64,000 nt of DNA from Gammaproteobacteria bacterium. Lineage in GTDB: Bacteria > Pseudomonadota > Gammaproteobacteria > SZUA-140. The translations under genes and the position numbers were made by a program. Positions 26,331 to 35,133 of the stretch are shown here, one piece after another; position 1 is the first letter of the stretch, and each line of letters begins with the position of its first letter. Location of the stretch: positions 124,001-188,000 of the forward strand of contig JACREF010000008.1 in the NCBI GenBank assembly GCA_016218365.1, in the 5' to 3' direction. Below the pieces are notes generated by a model that saw only the letters and a list, made by a program, of their open reading frames with translations, did no database searches and was not told the origin of the DNA.

Positions 26331-26969
26331 ATGAAAAATTTCCTGGCCCTGGCGGCCTTGCTAGTGTTGTTGCCTACCCTTGGACACGCTGCAGTGAGCC
26401 CCCAGGATGCGGCGAAAAAAACGCCGTACGAAATGATTACACCGCCGGTGCCAACGGCCAGTGGAGGAAAGATCGAGGTCGTTGAAATATTTTTCTACGG
26501 CTGTCCGCATTGCCATGAATTTCATCCCTATATGGAACAGTGGCTGAAGACCCGACCCGCCAATGTCAGCTATGTCAGGATGCCGGCCGTGCTGCGCGAC
26601 GACTGGTCGCTGCTGGGCCGCGCCTACTATGCAGCCGAACTGCTCGGGGTCCTGGACAAGTCACACACGGCACTGTTCGATGCCATCCATAAAGGTAAAC
26701 GGCAGGAACTGTTCACTGAGGACGGTCTGGCAAATTTCTATGCCGACTACGGCGTCAACAAGGATACCTTCCGCAAGACGCTGTACTCCTTCGCGGTCGA
26801 AACCAAGATCAGCTGGTCCAAACAGATGGTCCGCCGTTATCGGATCGGTGGTACGCCGACGGTCATCATTAACGGCAAATACCGCGTGGACCCTGGCATG
26901 ACCAACGGTTTTGACGGAATGATCCGCACCGTTGATTATCTGGTCAAACAGGAAGGCAAACGCTCCTGA
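26331..26969 (+). CDS. dsbA: Thiol:disulfide interchange protein DsbA
   Basis: Periplasmic oxidant that introduces disulfides into exported proteins. A signal peptide (residues 1-20, cut at GHA-AVS) precedes a thioredoxin fold with the redox site C58-P-H-C61 in FFYGCPHCHEF, an inserted helical domain, and the cis-proline loop GGTPTVI. Length 212 matches the family. LptD, whose disulfides depend on this enzyme, is encoded 6 kb away. The following gene starts 17 bp downstream on the same strand. Confidence 0.95.
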   Translation: MKNFLALAALLVLLPTLGHAAVSPQDAAKKTPYEMITPPVPTASGGKIEVVEIFFYGCPHCHEFHPYMEQWLKTRPANVSYVRMPAVLRDDWSLLGRAYYAAELLGVLDKSHTALFDAIHKGKRQELFTEDGLANFYADYGVNKDTFRKTLYSFAVETKISWSKQMVRRYRIGGTPTVIINGKYRVDPGMTNGFDGMIRTVDYLVKQEGKRS

Positions 26970-26985
26970 CAAGAACTATAGAGCC

Positions 26986-28608
26986 ATGAATGCCGCACAG
27001 CTGTTTGTACGCTGCCTGGAAAATGAAGGGGTCGAATTCGTTTTTGGTATTCCAGGCGAGGAAAACCTTGCCCTGATGGATGCCCTGGCGGACTCCAGGA
27101 TCCGCTTCATCACCACCCGCCACGAACAGGGCGCGGCCTTCATGGCCGATGTCTACGGCCGATTGACCGGAAAACCCGGCGTCTGCCTGGCAACCCTGGG
27201 ACCTGGTGCAACCAACCTGTTAACGGCCGTGGCGGATGCCAACATGGATCATGCGCCACTGGTCGCGATCGCCGGTCAGGCCAGCACCACCCGTCTGCAC
27301 AAGGAATCTCATCAGGTACTGGACCTCACCAGTATCTTTGCCCCGGTTACCAAATATTCTACGCGTATCGTTTCCCCCGATATCATCCCGGAGGTGATCC
27401 GCAAGGCCTTCAAGCTGTCGGAGACCCCCAAGGAAGGTGCGACCTTCATCGAATTTCCGGAAAATATCGCGGCGATGAAACTTGACGCCACGCCGCTGCG
27501 CGCCGAACAGCAGCTGTCGGGCGAGCCGTCCGCGGAGGCAGTACAATGTGCGGCGGCGATCATCTCGCATGCCCGCCACCCGATCATCCTCGCCGGCAAT
27601 GGTGTGATCCGCGCCCGCGCCTGGCAACAGCTGGGGCAGTTTGCAGAACGCCTCAATATCCCGGTCACCAATACCTTCATGGCCAAGGGCGTGATCCCGT
27701 TCCGCCACCCGATGGCGCTGGGTACCGCCGGACTGCAATCTCACGATTATGTCAGCGGTGGTTTCGCCAGCGCCGACGTTATTTTATGTATCGGTTTTGA
27801 TCTGGTTGAATACCACCCCCACCTGTGGCATCCAACCCGTGACCGCCGCATCATACATATCGACAGCAGCCCGGCAGAGGTCGACGCCAGTTATTCTGTT
27901 GAGGTTGATGTCATTGGCGACATCCGCCACAGCCTGGATCAGATTGCCGAGCTCGCAACCGCATATGTCGGCCACCCGTCACGTCCGTTGCGCGAGGCGT
28001 TGATCGGGGAGATGAACCAGCATCGTGATGACCTGTCATTTCCCGTCAAGCCCCAGAAGATTATCTGGGATCTGCGCACCGCGATGGCCCTCGATGATAT
28101 TGCCATCTGTGATGTCGGCGCCCACAAGATGTGGATGGCGCGGATGTTCCGCTGCGAGCAGCCCAACACCTGTATCATCTCCAATGGTTTCGCCAGCATG
28201 GGGATTGCGGTGCCGGGGGCACTGGCAGCACGACTGGCCTTCCCTGAGCGACGCATCGTCGCTGTCACCGGTGACGCCGGCTTCATGATGAACTCTCAGG
28301 AGATCGAGACGGCGCTGCGTTATGACATCCCGTTCGTTATCCTGATCTGGAATGACGGCGGTTACGGCCTGATCGAGATGAAACAGAAAAAACAATATGG
28401 TCGTACCGGCAATGTCCGCTTCAACAATCCCGATTTTGTCCAATATGCGGCATCATTCGGCGCCAAGGGGTACCGTATCAATGACACCCGCGAATTGCTG
28501 CCCACACTGAAGGCGGCCTTGGGCGACAACACTGTCAGCATTATCGACTGCCCGGTGGATTACTCGGAAAACCTGAAACTGACGGCAAAACTCGGCGAGA
28601 TGGTCTAA
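26986..28608 (+). CDS. Thiamine-diphosphate-dependent acetolactate synthase-like enzyme
   Basis: A 541-residue TPP enzyme, most like acetolactate synthase large subunits. The catalytic Glu is E47 in TTRHEQGAAFMADVYGR. The cofactor motif begins at GDAGFMMNSQE (about 428) and ends with WNDGGYGL. IGFDLVEYHPHLW resembles the FAD-independent catabolic AlsS type, not the anabolic IlvB type, and no small regulatory subunit gene is adjacent. It would make acetolactate from two pyruvate; another TPP-dependent pyruvate reaction cannot be excluded. The ATG at 26986 fits the family N-terminus MNAAQLFVRCLENEGVEFVF. Confidence 0.85.
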   Translation: MNAAQLFVRCLENEGVEFVFGIPGEENLALMDALADSRIRFITTRHEQGAAFMADVYGRLTGKPGVCLATLGPGATNLLTAVADANMDHAPLVAIAGQASTTRLHKESHQVLDLTSIFAPVTKYSTRIVSPDIIPEVIRKAFKLSETPKEGATFIEFPENIAAMKLDATPLRAEQQLSGEPSAEAVQCAAAIISHARHPIILAGNGVIRARAWQQLGQFAERLNIPVTNTFMAKGVIPFRHPMALGTAGLQSHDYVSGGFASADVILCIGFDLVEYHPHLWHPTRDRRIIHIDSSPAEVDASYSVEVDVIGDIRHSLDQIAELATAYVGHPSRPLREALIGEMNQHRDDLSFPVKPQKIIWDLRTAMALDDIAICDVGAHKMWMARMFRCEQPNTCIISNGFASMGIAVPGALAARLAFPERRIVAVTGDAGFMMNSQEIETALRYDIPFVILIWNDGGYGLIEMKQKKQYGRTGNVRFNNPDFVQYAASFGAKGYRINDTRELLPTLKAALGDNTVSIIDCPVDYSENLKLTAKLGEMV

Positions 28609-28610
28609 GC

Positions 28611-29486
28611 ATGGGGCGCGTCCGGCAATCCTTGTCGTCCGGACGACATCCACTGCACGGCCACACCCCAACACCGCCGACAACTTTGCACACGCTGGAA
28701 AGACTCAGACTACTGACCTTCAATATCCAGGTCGGCATCGCCGCGACCCGGCTGCGCCACTATCTTACCCACAGCTGGCGCCATCTGCTCCCGCATCACC
28801 AAAGCCAGGCAACATTGGACCGCATCGGCGAGCTGATTCGTCACTTCGACATTGTGGCATTACAGGAGATCGATTCCGGCAGTTTTCGCAGCCAGTACAT
28901 CAATCAGGCGGAATATCTGGCCAGTGCCGGACGTTTCCCGTACTGGTATTCACAACTGAACCGCAACCTTGGTCATCTCGGCCAGCACAGCAATGCCTTA
29001 TTGTGCCGCCTGTTGCCCGCCGAGGTTACCGATCATCGGCTGCCCGGTTTTGATCGCGGACGCGGTGCGATCGAGGCCCGTTTCGGCCCGCCCGGCGCTC
29101 AACTACTGCTGCTGACCGTACATCTCGGGCTCGGCCGACGGTCGCGCCTGCGGCAGATGGAATATCTGTGTCAACTGCTCGGTAATGAACAGCACGTCAT
29201 AGTCATGGGTGATTTTAATTGCAGGTCACAAAGCCGCGAGCTGGCGCATCTGCTGGATAATACTAGCTTGTGCCCGTTACCTGGGGAGGTCTGCACCTTC
29301 CCGAGCTGGCGGCCGAAACGTAACATCGATCATATCCTGGTATCACCGACACTGAAGATTGAGCGTCTGGATGTGCTTGATGAAACACTGTCCGATCACC
29401 TGCCCGTCATGGTTGACCTATTATTACCGGATGATCTGCGCACCGCATGGGCAAACGCAGCCGCTACCCCTCAACCAAGCGAGTAG
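28611..29486 (+). CDS. Endonuclease/exonuclease/phosphatase family protein
   Basis: A 291-residue metal-dependent phosphodiesterase-fold enzyme. Ordered motifs are LLTFNIQVG (about 34-42), LQEIDSGSF with the metal-binding Glu, VMGDFNCRS, and NIDHILVS with SDHLPVMVDL. The family hydrolyses phosphodiesters in nucleic acids, lipids or sugars; substrate not deducible. The N-terminal 30 residues are low in homology and the true start may be later. The ATG starts 2 bp after the previous stop, so the two genes are likely co-transcribed. Confidence 0.83.
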   Translation: MGRVRQSLSSGRHPLHGHTPTPPTTLHTLERLRLLTFNIQVGIAATRLRHYLTHSWRHLLPHHQSQATLDRIGELIRHFDIVALQEIDSGSFRSQYINQAEYLASAGRFPYWYSQLNRNLGHLGQHSNALLCRLLPAEVTDHRLPGFDRGRGAIEARFGPPGAQLLLLTVHLGLGRRSRLRQMEYLCQLLGNEQHVIVMGDFNCRSQSRELAHLLDNTSLCPLPGEVCTFPSWRPKRNIDHILVSPTLKIERLDVLDETLSDHLPVMVDLLLPDDLRTAWANAAATPQPSE

Positions 29487-29530
29487 CTTATGCTGTTTTG
29501 CGGCAGGGTAGCTGTAGTGTAACGCAACAC

Positions 29531-29571
29531 CAGTTGCCCCCGCAGTCAGGACTTTCCCCCGGAGGCAACTG
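29531..29571. repeat. Intergenic inverted repeat between convergent genes
   Basis: CAGTTGCC (29531-29538) and GGCAACTG (29564-29571) form an 8-bp dyad with a 25-base C-rich loop. It lies between the plus-strand phosphatase-fold gene and the minus-strand DUF2231 gene. It may aid termination, but no T run follows on either strand. Confidence 0.35.
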
Positions 29572-29587
29572 AGCCAGGCTGGAATGA

Positions 29588-30085
29588 TCAGGACGCGCCG
29601 CCTGTAGCCTGTGACAGGCCCTGCGGGTGGACCACCTCGACATTCACGCCGTGTTTATAAACCAGCTCACCGCCGTGATAGGCCGCGGTAACCAGCATTG
29701 CCATGCCGGCAATGCTGCCGAGGACAAACACCAGGGCCTTTACACCATCAAGCTTGATCTTCTTCCACATCGCCGCTAGCAGGATAACAGCCAGCACCGC
29801 GTGAATAACGATGGTGATCCCGGCCAGCTCTTCATGTTCTTCAAGCGGTGCCTTGTCAAAGCCCTTGTCGAGAGCGGCATCCAGCGCCAGGTCACCGAAG
29901 GCGGCGGCGGCGATCGCCATCATCACTCCAACCCCAAGCGCCACGGCCATCGTCAGCTGCAAACACCCTTTGTCAGCCAGATTTGCCTTTCTGACCCACA
30001 ACACCAGACTCAACAGCGTCGACACTGTAAACAACACGACAGGAAAATGAACAAGGATCGGATGAATATGGCTAATGTCGATCAT
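29588..30085 (-). CDS. DUF2231 family inner membrane protein
   Basis: A 165-residue membrane protein matching the DUF2231 pattern: HPILVHFPVVLFTVS in the first membrane helix, four predicted helices (about 10-30, 42-65, 88-108, 115-138), and TAAYHGGELVYKHGV near the end. Conserved His residues in the first helix and C-terminal loop suggest haem or metal binding, not demonstrated. No partner gene is adjacent. The start is ATG at 30085. Confidence 0.82.
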   Translation of the reverse strand: MIDISHIHPILVHFPVVLFTVSTLLSLVLWVRKANLADKGCLQLTMAVALGVGVMMAIAAAAFGDLALDAALDKGFDKAPLEEHEELAGITIVIHAVLAVILLAAMWKKIKLDGVKALVFVLGSIAGMAMLVTAAYHGGELVYKHGVNVEVVHPQGLSQATGGAS

Positions 30086-30328
30086 GCTGAAGGCTCCTTT
30101 GTATTCTTATGTAGCAGAATCGTACCTCATTTTGCAGGACATAACATGTCCCGTCCAGGTCCGTTCTGTCGCTCAGCAATTATCGGTACCTGCCGGCGCT
30201 GTCTTGATCTTCCACCATCGGTTTGGGGTTTACTGCCCCCCAACCCTGATCTGTACCGTTTAGGGATTACTCTCAATCGCCCCTGCCCGTTGCAGCAATC
30301 ACCCCAGTTATTTACTGGTAATATATCT
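30086..30328. other. Intergenic region upstream of the palindromic repeat
   Basis: About 240 bp with no supported gene. It contains a hairpin-forming GGTTTGGGG/CCCCCCAACC pair at about 30220-30244. No promoter stands out. Confidence 0.3.
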
Positions 30329-30461
30329 AAGGAGGCTCTGATTAATTCGTATTGTCGTCATGCCCGCGGAAGCGGGCATCCATAAATAATTGTAATATCT
30401 GGATTCCCGCTTCCGCGGGAATGACGGCCGTGGTAATTTTTGAATTACTCAGAGTTTCCTT
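30329..30461. repeat. MITE-like element with GTCAT-CCCGC palindromes
   Basis: A 133-bp element with 20-bp imperfect terminal inverted repeats: AAGGAGGCTCTGATTAATTC (30329-30348) and GAATTACTCAGAGTTTCCTT (30442-30461). Inside are two REP-like palindromes in inverted arrangement, CGTCATGCCCGCGGAAGCGG (from 30356) and its mirror ending in CGGGAATGACG (30426). This matches the widespread 'GTCATTCCCGC' repeat type. It ends only 22 bp before the persulfide dioxygenase ATG, so it forms part of that gene's upstream region. Confidence 0.82.
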
Positions 30462-30483
30462 AAAAAATTGAAAGAGGCAAATC

Positions 30484-31560
30484 ATGCTAGTCTTCCGGCA
30501 ACTTTTCGACCCGCAATCATCAACCTATAGCTACCTGCTGGGTGACCGCGCCTCGAACGAGGCCATACTGATTGATCCTGTATTTGAACAAGCTGCGCGA
30601 GACATGGCGCTGCTCAGGGAGCTGGAACTTGGCCTCGTTACCACGCTCGACACTCATGCTCATGCCGATCATGTCACCGGTGCCTGGCTGTTAAAGCAGC
30701 GCCTCGGCGGAAAAATCGCGATCTCGGCCGCAAGCGGGGCCGAGGGCGCAGATATTCGGCTCGGCGACGGCGACCGGATCAGTTTTGGCAAACGCCATGT
30801 CACTGCACTTGCGACACCGGGCCATACCAATGGCTGCATGACGTTTGTCCTCGATGACGAGAGCATGGCCTTCACCGGCGACACGCTGCTGATCCGTGGC
30901 TGCGGACGCACCGATTTCCAACAGGGCAGCGCCCACCGACTGTATCTGTCAATCAAGACACGGATCTTCACGCTGCCTGATGATTGTCTGCTATGGCCGG
31001 GACACGATTACCGTGGACTGACGGTGACCAGCGTGGCTGAGGAAAAGGCGCATAATCCGCGCCTGGGCGGCAATATTTCCGAGAGTGATTTCGCCGGCTA
31101 TATGGAACACCTGGGCCTGCCACATCCCAGGCAGATCGACATCGCAGTGCCCGCCAACATGATCTGCGGCCGGCTGACCGATGGTGTGTTGGCGACCGAA
31201 GGCCCCGGCTGGGCACCGGCCACCTTCACCTTTGCTGGGTTTTGGGAAATAGACCCCTCATGGGTGGAGGAACATGGAACAGCCCTGCAGATCGTCGACG
31301 TGCGCGAGGCAGAAGAATTCGCGGGGCCGCTCGGCCGCGTGCCGGGCGCATTGAATATCCCATTGGGCACCCTGGCGGCCCGGGCCGGCGAACTCTCCAG
31401 GGATGAACGGCCCGTCATCACCGTCTGCCGCTCTGGCGCGCGCTCGGCCCAGGCCGTGACGATCCTCAAGAAGGCAGGATTTGATAAGGTCGCCAACATG
31501 GCTGGCGGCATGCTGCGCTGGCGTGCCCTGAACCTGCCGACGCAAGATGCTCGTGACTGA
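30484..31560 (+). CDS. Persulfide dioxygenase-rhodanese fusion
   Basis: A 358-residue fusion. Residues 1-240 form an ETHE1-type metallo-beta-lactamase-fold persulfide dioxygenase with THAHADHVTG (H58, H60, D62, H63), TPGHTNGCM and the iron ligand His in WPGHDYRG. Residues about 265-355 form a rhodanese domain with LQIVDVREAEEF and the active-site loop CRSGARS. The enzyme oxidises glutathione persulfide to sulfite, and the rhodanese part moves sulfane sulfur between thiosulfate and glutathione. This detoxifies or exploits sulfide. No sulfide:quinone reductase gene is adjacent. AGAGG precedes the ATG. Confidence 0.9.
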   Translation: MLVFRQLFDPQSSTYSYLLGDRASNEAILIDPVFEQAARDMALLRELELGLVTTLDTHAHADHVTGAWLLKQRLGGKIAISAASGAEGADIRLGDGDRISFGKRHVTALATPGHTNGCMTFVLDDESMAFTGDTLLIRGCGRTDFQQGSAHRLYLSIKTRIFTLPDDCLLWPGHDYRGLTVTSVAEEKAHNPRLGGNISESDFAGYMEHLGLPHPRQIDIAVPANMICGRLTDGVLATEGPGWAPATFTFAGFWEIDPSWVEEHGTALQIVDVREAEEFAGPLGRVPGALNIPLGTLAARAGELSRDERPVITVCRSGARSAQAVTILKKAGFDKVANMAGGMLRWRALNLPTQDARD

Positions 31561-31639
31561 GGCGAGAGCCTACCGAAGGACGCAAGGCCCGGAATTATAA
31601 GCCGCCCGAGTGTTTTGGGTTTGCCACGGCAAGGTGTTA

Positions 31640-32713
31640 TTACGGAAATAGCGCCTGCGTCAAATGGCAGATCATACGCTCTTCATCGGCCGGGATGCAC
31701 AAGATCGATTTGGATGACGGCTGGTGCATCCAGGTGGAATGGCTCTTATTAGCCTGTTCATCCAGCGCAAACCCGATAAATTTCAACGGGCGGCATATTT
31801 GCTCGCGCACCCGGTTCGCGTGTTCACCGATACCGCCGGTGAACACCAGCGCATCCACCCCACCTGATTTTGCGGCGAGACTGCCTATTGCACCGCTGAC
31901 CTGGCGGCAAAAATAATCTATGGCGAACCGTGCTGCGGCGCTGGTGCTGTCGAGCAAGGCTGACATGTCGCTGCTTTCGTTGTCCGACAGTGCCAGCAAC
32001 CCCATATGGTGATACACCATATCGGATAATTGTGACAGGTCATGGCGGCGGGCCAGTTCCAGCATCACACCAGGATCGAGATCGCCGCTGCGCGTGCCCA
32101 TCACAATGCCGCCGGCCGGCGTAAAGCCCATGGTGGTATCGATCGAACAGAGCGCTTCCATCATACACAGACTCGCACCGCTGCCCAGGTGCGCCACGAT
32201 AATCTTCCCCCGGGCGGCCTCTCCGAGCAGGTCGGGCAGTTGTGTCGCAACATACGCATAATTTAGCCCATGAAAACCAAAACGCCGCAGCCCGGTGTGC
32301 CGTGGAATCGGCAGCCGCCATGATAGCTCGGGCATGGTGACGTGGAATGCCGTGTCAAAACAGGCAATCTGCGGCACGGCAAAACGCTCGCGACACAGAT
32401 CAACGCCGAGCAGGTTGCCCGGCAGGTGCAGCGGTGCCAGTTGCATGATCGTGGCCAGACGGGAACGCTCTGCATCATCAATCAAGCGTGCCGGTTCGAC
32501 CGCATCGCCGCCGTGCACCAGGCGATGGCCGACTGCATCGAGCGACACCTCATCGAGCTCGGTTAGCAGCTGATCAAAGGCTGCGGCATGATCGGCGTAT
32601 TGCCCGTGTCCAATCTGCGGGTAGCGAAACCGTCGCCGCGTGTCATCGGGCAAAAACAGCTCGGCCTTGAGGCTGGAAGAGCCGCTGTTGATGGTCAGGA
32701 TTGTCTGATTCAT
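31640..32713 (-). CDS. ackA: Acetate kinase
   Basis: Converts acetyl phosphate and ADP to acetate and ATP. N-terminal ILTINSGSSSLKAELF is the nucleotide-binding start. Further motifs are GHRLVHGGDAV, FDTAFHVTMPE, RRFGFHGLNYAYV and GTRSGDLDPGV (catalytic His and Arg). At 357 residues it is shorter than the usual 400. It lies 6 bp downstream of xfp on the same strand, so acetyl phosphate made by phosphoketolase is the expected substrate. Confidence 0.95.
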   Translation of the reverse strand: MNQTILTINSGSSSLKAELFLPDDTRRRFRYPQIGHGQYADHAAAFDQLLTELDEVSLDAVGHRLVHGGDAVEPARLIDDAERSRLATIMQLAPLHLPGNLLGVDLCRERFAVPQIACFDTAFHVTMPELSWRLPIPRHTGLRRFGFHGLNYAYVATQLPDLLGEAARGKIIVAHLGSGASLCMMEALCSIDTTMGFTPAGGIVMGTRSGDLDPGVMLELARRHDLSQLSDMVYHHMGLLALSDNESSDMSALLDSTSAAARFAIDYFCRQVSGAIGSLAAKSGGVDALVFTGGIGEHANRVREQICRPLKFIGFALDEQANKSHSTWMHQPSSKSILCIPADEERMICHLTQALFP

Positions 32714-32719
32714 GCCGTG

Positions 32720-35083
32720 TCAGTAAGGCCAGGTCCAGCCATCCGCTTCCGGCAGATCGATGCCATGCTCATAGGCGTAACTGCGGCACTCAATCTGACG
32801 ATTCAGCATCTTCTCTTTGATGTGTGCCCCCGCCACATGCAGCGCCGGGATACGGTCGATCACGTCGATCACCAGACTGAAGCGGTCGATCTGGTTCTGG
32901 ATCGCCAGCTCCAGCGGCGTGTTGATGCTGCCTTTTTCCTTATAGCCGCGCACATGGAAGTTCTTGTGGTTGTTGCGACGGTACGCCAGGCGGTGTATCA
33001 GCCACGGATAGCCGTGGAAGTTGAACATCACCGGCTTGTCCAGCGTGAACAGGCTGTCGAAATCGCAGTCGGTCAGGCCATGCGGGTGTTCGATGGCAGG
33101 CGTGAGCTTGTAGAGGTCGACGACATTGATGAACCGTACCTTCAGCTCGGGGAAGTTCTCGCGCAGCAGCACCACAGCGGCCAAGGCCTCCTTGGTCGGG
33201 ATATCACCCGCACTGGCCATCACCACATCAGGCTCGACGCCCTGATCGTTGCTTGCCCAATCCCAGATGCCGATACCTTTGGTGCAATGCTCAATGGCGG
33301 CATCCATGCCCAGAAACTGCAAATGCTTCTGCTTGTCGCAGACGATGACATTGATGTAGTTGGTGCTCTTCAGGCAATGATCGGCGACCGTCAGCAGGCA
33401 GTTCACATCGGGTGGCAGGTAGATGCGCGTGACCTCAGGGCTCTTGTTCACCACCACATCGAGAAAACCCGGGTCCTGGTGCGTGAAACCATTGTGGTCC
33501 TGGCGCCACACGGTAGAGGTGATGAGCAGGTTCAGCGATGATACCGGTGCACGCCATGGCACGTCCTTGGACATCGCCAGCCATTTGGCATGCTGGTTGA
33601 ACATCGAGTCAATGACGTGAACGAAGGCCTCATAGGTGGAGAAGAAGCCGTGGCGACCGGTCAGCAGATACCCTTCCAGCCAGCCCTCCAGCGTGTGCTC
33701 GGACAGCATCTCCATCACGCGGCCATCCGGCGACAGCTCGCCGCCCCCTGCATCCTCCGGCAGGTAATCTGCCAGCCAGGTCTTCTTGCTCACTTCATAG
33801 ATGTTGTCCAGCTTGTTCGAGCTGTTCTCATCCGGCCCGAACACGCGGAAGTTGTGCATGTTGTCGCGCATGATGTCGCGCAGAAATCTGCCCAGCGGAC
33901 GGGTATTCTCCGCCACCGCCGTGCCCGGCCTTTTTACCTCGATCGCATACTCTCTGCAATCCGGCATATGCAGCGCCTTGCGCAGCAGCCCGCCATTGGC
34001 ATGATGATTGGTGCTCATGCGGCGCGTGCCTTTGGGTGCCAGCGCCTTCAGCTCAGGCAATAGCGCACCACTCTCATCGAACAACTCAGATGCCTTGTAG
34101 CTCTTCAGCCACTCCTCCAGCTTGGCGAAATGTTCCGGTGTCTTCACATCACCGATCGGCACCTGGTGGGCGCGCCAGAAACCTTCCACCTTTTTGCCGT
34201 CAACCTCTTGCGGTCCGGTCCAGCCCTTGGGTGAACGCAGCACGATCATCGGCCAGCGCGGGCGCAGCGGTTTGCCGCTGCTGCGCGCCTGCTGCTGGAG
34301 GCGGCGGATCTCCAGCACACATCGCTCCATCGTCGCTGCCATCGCCTGGTGCATGACAGCCGGATCGCTGCCTTCGACGAAATGGGGCGTCCAGCCATAA
34401 CCCTTGAACAGACTCTCCAGCTCCTCGTGCGAGATGCGCGACAGGATGGTGGGGTTATTGATCTTGTAGCCGTTGAGATGCAGGATCGGCAGTACCGCAC
34501 CGTCACGGATCGGATTCAGGAACTTGTTGGAATGCCATGACGTGGCCAGCGGGGCCGTCTCGGATTCACCATCACCCACCATCACGGTCACGATCAGCTC
34601 CGGGTTATCATAGGCGGCACCGAAGGCATGTGACACGCTGTAGCCAAGCTCGCCGCCTTCGTGGATGGAACCCGGGGTTTCCGGGGTGCAGTGGCTGCCA
34701 ATGCCGCCGGGGAAGGAGAACTCCTTGAAGAACTGGCGCATGCCTTCTTCATGCTCCCCCTTGTTGGGATACACCTCGCTGTACGTCCCCTCCAGATACA
34801 CCGGCCCAAGGATGCCGGGCGCCCCATGCCCCGGACCGGCCATGAAGATGGCATCGAGATCGTATTTGTTGATCAGCCGATTCATGTGAATATAGGCAAA
34901 GGCCAGGCCCGGGCTGGCGCCCCAGTGGCCCAGCAGACGATTTTTGATGTGTTCAGGCTGCAGCGGTTCGCGCAACAGCGGATTGTCGCGCAGATAAATC
35001 ATGCCCGCAGCGAGGTAGTTACACGCGCGCCAGTAGGCGTGGATGGCATCCAGCTCCTTGCGGCTTAGCACAGCCTGTGTCAT
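32720..35083 (-). CDS. xfp: Phosphoketolase
   Basis: Thiamine-diphosphate enzyme splitting xylulose 5-phosphate (and possibly fructose 6-phosphate) with phosphate into acetyl phosphate and a C3 or C2 aldehyde. Family marks include [39 protein letters not shown] (TPP site) and [18 protein letters not shown]. The ATG at 35083 follows GGAGGAAG and gives 787 residues; the frame open to 35110 is less likely. It is followed by ackA and preceded by glgP on the same strand, a set that would move stored glycogen carbon to acetate with ATP. Confidence 0.95.
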   Translation of the reverse strand: MTQAVLSRKELDAIHAYWRACNYLAAGMIYLRDNPLLREPLQPEHIKNRLLGHWGASPGLAFAYIHMNRLINKYDLDAIFMAGPGHGAPGILGPVYLEGTYSEVYPNKGEHEEGMRQFFKEFSFPGGIGSHCTPETPGSIHEGGELGYSVSHAFGAAYDNPELIVTVMVGDGESETAPLATSWHSNKFLNPIRDGAVLPILHLNGYKINNPTILSRISHEELESLFKGYGWTPHFVEGSDPAVMHQAMAATMERCVLEIRRLQQQARSSGKPLRPRWPMIVLRSPKGWTGPQEVDGKKVEGFWRAHQVPIGDVKTPEHFAKLEEWLKSYKASELFDESGALLPELKALAPKGTRRMSTNHHANGGLLRKALHMPDCREYAIEVKRPGTAVAENTRPLGRFLRDIMRDNMHNFRVFGPDENSSNKLDNIYEVSKKTWLADYLPEDAGGGELSPDGRVMEMLSEHTLEGWLEGYLLTGRHGFFSTYEAFVHVIDSMFNQHAKWLAMSKDVPWRAPVSSLNLLITSTVWRQDHNGFTHQDPGFLDVVVNKSPEVTRIYLPPDVNCLLTVADHCLKSTNYINVIVCDKQKHLQFLGMDAAIEHCTKGIGIWDWASNDQGVEPDVVMASAGDIPTKEALAAVVLLRENFPELKVRFINVVDLYKLTPAIEHPHGLTDCDFDSLFTLDKPVMFNFHGYPWLIHRLAYRRNNHKNFHVRGYKEKGSINTPLELAIQNQIDRFSLVIDVIDRIPALHVAGAHIKEKMLNRQIECRSYAYEHGIDLPEADGWTWPY

Positions 35084-35133
35084 GTGGTCTTCCTCCGAGG
35101 TAATTATCAACTAGCCTAGCGAGCAGCGGTGGT

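Noticed and set aside
31561-31639. A string GGACGCAAGGCCCGG that resembles part of a c-di-GMP-I (GEMM) riboswitch
   Set aside because: It lies between two convergent gene ends, with no downstream gene to control, and the second conserved half with the tetraloop receptor is absent.
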